Source: Deltaproteobacteria bacterium
GTDB lineage: Bacteria > Desulfobacterota > G020345765
Assembly: GCA_030616835.1 (NCBI GenBank)
Contig: JAUWWP010000198.1
Span: 1 to 5,664, forward strand
Direction of reading: 5' to 3'
Length of the DNA stretch: 5,664 nt
The notes under the pieces were generated by a model that saw only the letters and a list, made by a program, of their open reading frames with translations, did no database searches and was not told the origin of the DNA. A program made the translations under genes and the position numbers. Positions 1-4,300 of this stretch are shown one piece after another; position 1 is the stretch's first letter, and each line of letters starts with the position of its first letter.

Positions 1-1113
1 AATATCATCTATATGGCTAAAGATACCGCCAACAACGCTGCTCGCCACCGGACGGGGCAGGTTACCGTGCAGGACACTATTGCTCCCGAGGATGTCGGCT
101 TCATTTGGTATGAACAATCGCTCACCGATCCCACCAGCTACAGCCAGATTATGATCGATAGCAGTAAGATCGAGCTACACTGGACCGAGAGCACAAGTGT
201 TGATGTTGAGGGCTATAATATCTATCAGAATGGTGCCTGGACTGCCTCAGTCGGTGTTGCAATCGGCTCTTATTCCGTCAGCGGCCTGAGCTTCACCAGT
301 ACCTATACCTATAAGGTCACCGTATATGATGAGGTACCCAACGAAAGTAGTGGAAGGGAGCTGGTGGTAATCCTGGATATTGATGGTGATGGGCTCCCCA
401 ACATCTGGGAATATGAATACGACTTAGACCCCTTAGATGCTACCGGAGATAACGGGGCAGAGGGGGATCCGGATGGGGATGGCATTACCAATATGGAGGA
501 ACTGCTCGGTGGGCTTAACCCGCAGCTTTTTTCCCTGATGGTCGGCGATGTCAACATCGACGGGCGAGTAAACAACACCGATCTGGACCTGGAGTTTCAA
601 TATATCAATGGTCTTCTCACCGGCTCGCCGCCCCCGCCGAGTGTGGCGGTTACCGAGGATGATATTGTAACCATTGGGGATGTGGTCTATATTGCCGGAT
701 TCTCCCGTGGTGTCTATCCGGGCTCAGACCTGCTGGGGCCTCCGTTATATTCCCTGAGCCTGGTTTCGATCACGGTCAGCCAGTCCAACCCGGTTGCCGG
801 TTCCACGGTGACCATCACGGTGGATGTGGCGGAGAATATCGATGAGCCCTATCTCCTGAGCCTGGAGGGAATAAGAGTAAGCTTTGCGGTTACCGATGGA
901 GGGGGAAGTTTTCCTGGAGGGGCAGGGACCAACCAGATTTATGCACACATTCAAGTATCCGATTTTACGGGAACAGCCGAGGTTTCCTTCATGCTTGATT
1001 CGGACCCGGGCGATAATGTAGTCACTGCCCGGATCCAGCTCCTGGACGCCGGCGGAGGGGAAATCACCATCCTTTCGATCCCGATTACGATTGTGGGGAG
1101 TGGGACCGGCTAA
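1..1113 (+). CDS. C-terminal part of a modular extracellular protein (FN3, TSP3-like, dockerin-like, Big_1-like); 5' partial
   Basis: The frame is open from base 1 and ends at TAA 1111-1113, showing 370 residues. The ATG at 13 is probably not the start: the codons before it are open and the residues around it (YMAKDTANN) look like the last strand of an Ig/FN3 module, the usual 'AkDxAgN' motif before a DTIAP linker. Numbering from base 1, the order is: module tail 1-24; FN3-like module about 25-124, with LHWTES, GYNIYQNG and YKVTVYD; TSP3-like acidic segment 126-174; dockerin-like pair 182-237; Big_1-like Ig domain about 255-370, with SNPVAGSTVTITVDV and DPGDNVVTARIQL. The product is likely exported and calcium-stabilised, in a binding or structural role. 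No enzyme domain, sortase motif, PEP-CTERM or membrane anchor is visible; the C-terminus is simply VGSGTG. Domain names are by pattern recognition; the function of the whole protein is unknown. Confidence 0.88.
   Translation, partial: NIIYMAKDTANNAARHRTGQVTVQDTIAPEDVGFIWYEQSLTDPTSYSQIMIDSSKIELHWTESTSVDVEGYNIYQNGAWTASVGVAIGSYSVSGLSFTSTYTYKVTVYDEVPNESSGRELVVILDIDGDGLPNIWEYEYDLDPLDATGDNGAEGDPDGDGITNMEELLGGLNPQLFSLMVGDVNIDGRVNNTDLDLEFQYINGLLTGSPPPPSVAVTEDDIVTIGDVVYIAGFSRGVYPGSDLLGPPLYSLSLVSITVSQSNPVAGSTVTITVDVAENIDEPYLLSLEGIRVSFAVTDGGGSFPGGAGTNQIYAHIQVSDFTGTAEVSFMLDSDPGDNVVTARIQLLDAGGGEITILSIPITIVGSGTG
376..522 (+). other. TSP3-like calcium-binding segment in the first protein
   Basis: Residues 126-174 (numbered from base 1) carry two acidic loops of the bacterial thrombospondin type 3-like kind: DIDGDGLPNIWEYEYDLDP and, further on, DPDGDGITNMEELLGGLNP. 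The pattern DxDGDGxxNxxE followed by a short helix and a (L/D)xP turn is typical of these repeats, which bind calcium and act as stiff spacers between globular domains. Here the segment joins the FN3-like module to the dockerin-like pair. The family call is strong; the spacer role is inferred from the family. Confidence 0.8.
544..711 (+). other. Dockerin-like pair with a decayed second loop (first protein)
   Basis: The first half, GDVNIDGRVNNTDLDLEFQYI, matches a dockerin type I repeat: the loop has D183, N185, D187, N191 and D194 in the 1-3-5-9-12 calcium positions, followed by a helix. The second half, about residues 215-237, keeps the dockerin-like VTIGDVVYIAGFSRG helix. Its loop (VTEDDI) has lost the D-x-N-x-D start. 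A proline run (PPPP) lies between the halves. Dockerins normally bind cohesins, but many dockerin-like pairs occur outside cellulosomes. No cohesin is visible in this window, so the partner is unknown. Confidence 0.72.
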
Positions 1114-1156
1114 TCCAATCCCATAATGTCAAATGACCAAACGATAAATATTTTAT

Positions 1157-1202
1157 CATTTGAACTTTGGATTTCATTTGAGCTTTGAGCTTTGACATTT
1201 GG
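1157..1202 (+). repeat. Heptamer array with a TTTG core
   Basis: Six units of seven bases follow the pattern NNTTTGR. They start at 1157, 1164, 1175, 1182, 1189 and 1196, with one four-base interruption (ATTT) at 1171-1174. The units at 1182 and 1189 are identical (GCTTTGA), as are those at 1157 and 1175 (CATTTGA). The reverse complement of the latter (CAAATGA) occurs at 1130-1136, linking the array to the inverted repeats. The seven-base spacing is seen directly; its origin (slippage, a dispersed intergenic repeat, or operator-like sites) is open. Confidence 0.65.
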
Positions 1203-1217
1203 AATTAAAATTGTAAT

Positions 1218-1221
1218 GGGA
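1218..1221 (+). promoter_or_regulatory. Weak possible ribosome binding site for the second gene
   Basis: GGGA lies seven bases before the GTG start at 1229 and is the only purine-rich match to a Shine-Dalgarno core near it. It is weak, and it overlaps the right arm of the outer inverted repeat (1216-1222), so folding of the spacer could mask it. The start choice rests mainly on the signal peptide, not on this site. Confidence 0.3.
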
Positions 1222-1228
1222 TGATTTA

Positions 1229-1306
1229 GTGGGATTTAAGCTGAGATTTCGAGTATTGCTACCTGCTCTGACGGCAGCAGTTATCTTCGGAGGGCTTGCG
1301 GGCGCC
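1229..1306 (+). other. Sec signal peptide of the second protein
   Basis: Residues 1-26 show a basic n-region (K4, R6, R8), a hydrophobic core from V9 to about L23, and an A24-G25-A26 site before D27 that fits signal peptidase I. There is no lipobox cysteine, so a lipoprotein is unlikely. This is the main support for the GTG start at 1229. Confidence 0.85.
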
Positions 1307-4300
1307 GATCTCTATCTGAATGATCCCTACCCTCGGCCCGGCGGCGACCAGACCGTCTCGCTCTCCGATACCCTCTTCGTTCAGCAGTCCCTTGATGGAA
1401 CCGGATGTGAGCTCAAGCCAGTGGTTGATACCGATGGCGATGGGGCAATTACTGCCGCCGATGTTTTATCAAGCCTTCTGAACTACGGCTGTAATTCCTC
1501 TCCCTGCACTCTGTCCAGCCCGACTACGGGAACGCCAATCGAGATCCTTCCCGATCCTGGCTCTCCCACCCTCGGCCTCCCCGGCCAGACCCTGATATTG
1601 ACCGCCACGGTCAGCAATACCATATTCCCCTCGACTGAGGCCCAGATCAACTGTGAAGACAATGCCATTGTCGTTGATCTGGATCCCCTTGTCGAAGATG
1701 ATGGCATTCCGGTCATCTTTGAGATAACCGAGGATACCGGGGGAGGTGCTTATCTGGGGACTCCGGGAGCTACAACCCTGCTGACCTGGGTTAATTCCAG
1801 CGATCCTTTCGATCTCAGCACGGGAACTGCCCAGGTGGAACTCACCCTCGGCAATTCCGGCATAGTCAGGGTGGTGGCCCGCACCCGGTTATTGACTAAC
1901 CCTCCGGCATGGGACAATGTCCTTCAGATCTTTCAGGCCGACTTTCCCCAGATCATCACCGTTTCCCTTGATATTCATATTACCTCTCCGGTCAATGGCA
2001 CCCTCTTATCCACCACTGTGACCGATGTAACCGTAACCACCACCGCTGCCGTGGGTAACACTATCTACCTGCAGATTGATGGGGTTACTCATCCGGAGAT
2101 CTCTCATGTTGTCGCTGATGCCGATTGGGATCCGGCAAAAGGGTGGTATGAGTTTACTTTTCCGAATGTAGATCTCTGGATTGATACTCCCGGGGACCGT
2201 TGGGTTCCATTAATTTCGGTAATCGAGGCAACCGGGGGTATGTCTAATATTGTCAATGTTTATCCTGATACTACCTCACCGAGTGTGAACATAACTGACC
2301 CTGCACCTGGTGAGACCATAACAACTAACCTGGTAACAGTAATTGCGAGCTGTAGCGATAGTGGTAGTGGCATCGCCTCGTGCAGGGTATGGGTAGATGG
2401 GAAAGCTGAGCAGGATAGTCCCGGGATATTTGCTTTAGCCGATGGTCCCCATACCGCTTATGCTCGGGCAACTGATAATGTGGGTAACAGCACCCCTTCT
2501 GCTCCGGTTCCCTTTAATGTATTTACCGGTATCATCTGGGTTACCATCACATCACCGACAGACGGAACAATCTTCGCTACCCAGGATATACCGATAAGTG
2601 GAACCTATGTCAATGTCGGTGCGGACCCGACTATTACTGCCAACGGGGTTCTGATGACTGATGATGGGACAACCCCGAATGGAAATTGGAGTGGGGTTGT
2701 GGATACCGGGGCCGAGGGAGCAGTAACCATCACGGTTACTGCCGATGATACCTTTAATATCGCTACCGCTTCAGTAAATATCTGTGTGGATACTCTGGAT
2801 CCAACAGTTAGCATTAACCCTCTGTCCTGTCAGGCCAGCAGCACAGTGGTGGTGACCGGAACCGTGAATGGAACCGGGGCCTGCGGATTGGTTAGTGTGG
2901 TGGTGAACCCGGGTATGGTAATTGCCGATGTTGTGGAGCCTAACTGGACGGCTATTCTGACATTGCCGGACGGAATGGGACAGGCAATCGACGCTACTGC
3001 TACCGACGCCGCCGGCAATACCACAGTTACCTCTACTACGGTGGATGTGGATTTGCAAGCCCCAGTAGTTACTATAACCTCCCCGACTGACGGGAAGGTT
3101 ACCAATTCCACTACGGTTACCGTAAGCGGAACCGCTACCGATGTCTCCGGCAGTGGAGTGGCAGTAGTGTTAGTTAATGGTGAGACCGCAGCCGGGACGG
3201 AAGATTGGTCAATCACCTTCACCGGTCAGAGTGGAAATCCCTCATACTCGGCGGTAGCAGTGGACTCCTGCGGGAACCAATCTTCACCGCAGTTAGTAAG
3301 CATAACTATCGATCTTAACCGGCCTACTGCCGAGCTCATCTCTCCGGTTGAAGGAAGTTGCTGGAACAGCTCCGCGGTGCAGGCAGATGCAATATGCAAT
3401 GATGTGGGCGGGCAGATAGCCTCCTGCCAGGTTCGCATTGACGGCGGGCCCTGGTATGATGTCCCGGCTACCATCAGTGGTCTGAGTGATGGGCCCCATA
3501 ATGCGGCGGCCCGGGCTGTTGACCAGGGAGGCAATGAGTCGCCCCCGGACTTCCATAACTTTATCGTTGATACCACTGCCCCCATCGTTAGTATCTCCTC
3601 CCCCACTCCTGATTCCTGGAGGGGGCCAACGGTGGTTGTTACCGGGACTGTGAGTGACGCCATCAGGATAGGGAATTTGGCCACGCTCTGCCTGGCCCCT
3701 CCGGGAGAGGACTGTGTTATCTACCAGCTCGCTCCTTCGGCCACCCCGACCTACACTGAATCCGGCAGCCTTGACGCTGACTTCGGGGATGTGGATGGGG
3801 ATGAAGACCTGGATATCGTGGTTGCCAATCACAATGGGCAGAATCGCCTGTATATAAATGACGGAAACGGAATCTTCACCGATGGTACTTCTGGCCGGAT
3901 GCCCCTGGACAGCGACTTAAGCTACGATGTTGATCTGACCGATGTGGACGGGGATCTGGATCTGGATATATTCATTTCCAATTACGGTCAGAACCGCCTC
4001 TACCTGAACAACGGTACTGGAATCTTTACCGATGTGACTGCGGCCCGACTACCGGTAGATAATGACCAGAGCCGTGATGCCGAGTTCGGGGATGTGGACG
4101 GAGATAGAGACCTGGATATTATCATTGCTAACTATAACGGTCAGAACCGCCTCTACCTGAATGATGGTGGTGGTTATTTCATCGAGGCCGCCGATGTCCT
4201 GCCCGAAGATAATGATGGAAGTTTTGATATTGAGGTGGGGGATGTGGATCTGGATTCCGACCTGGACATCTTCGTTTCCAACTGGGGTCAGCAGAACCGC

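Larger units (their letters stand above)
1118..1222. repeat. Nested inverted repeats spanning the spacer
   Basis: The contiguous left arm 1118-1133 pairs in two blocks on the right. ATCCCAT 1118-1124 pairs with ATGGGAT 1216-1222 (7 of 7), and AATGTCAAA 1125-1133 pairs with TTTGACATT 1191-1199 (9 of 9), leaving a 16-base bulge at 1200-1215. Alternative inner pairs are CAAATGA 1130-1136 with TCATTTG 1156-1162 and GATAAA 1143-1148 with TTTATC 1152-1157. The arms are exact; whether they fold in RNA, bind a protein, or mark a small non-autonomous repeat element is not known. Confidence 0.6.
1114..1228. other. AT-rich intergenic spacer
   Basis: This 115-base gap between the two genes has 33 G or C bases by hand count (about 29% GC), far below the flanking coding DNA. 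It contains no credible ORF. It holds nested inverted repeats and a heptamer array, annotated separately. The only AT hairpin (GATAAA 1143-1148 with TTTATC 1152-1157) is too weak and lacks a T-tract, so I do not call an intrinsic terminator. Because no terminator is clear and both genes point the same way, co-transcription is possible but unproven. Confidence 0.75.

Noticed and set aside
13..15. ATG at 13 as the start of the first gene
   Set aside because: The frame is open to base 1, no ribosome binding site can be seen, there is no signal peptide, and the codons around it read as the end strand of an Ig/FN3 module. The true start must be upstream of the window.
309..954. Minus-strand frames opposite the first gene (309-578 and 745-954)
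   Set aside because: Both are explained as shadows of the plus-strand domain frame; neither shows a signal, domain or start context.
1143..1157. Intrinsic terminator after the first gene
   Set aside because: GATAAA/TTTATC forms a hairpin of only one G-C pair with a three-base loop and no following T-tract, too weak for a call.
1192..1217. Promoter for the second gene: TTGACA 1192-1197 with TGTAAT 1212-1217
   Set aside because: The -35 match is perfect, but the spacer is only 14 bases and the transcript would start about five bases before the GTG. TTGACA is also explained by the heptamer array and the inverted repeat.
544..1495. Cellulosome component
   Set aside because: Dockerin-like segments are present, but neither protein has a visible glycoside hydrolase, carbohydrate-binding module or cohesin, and each pair has only one intact loop.
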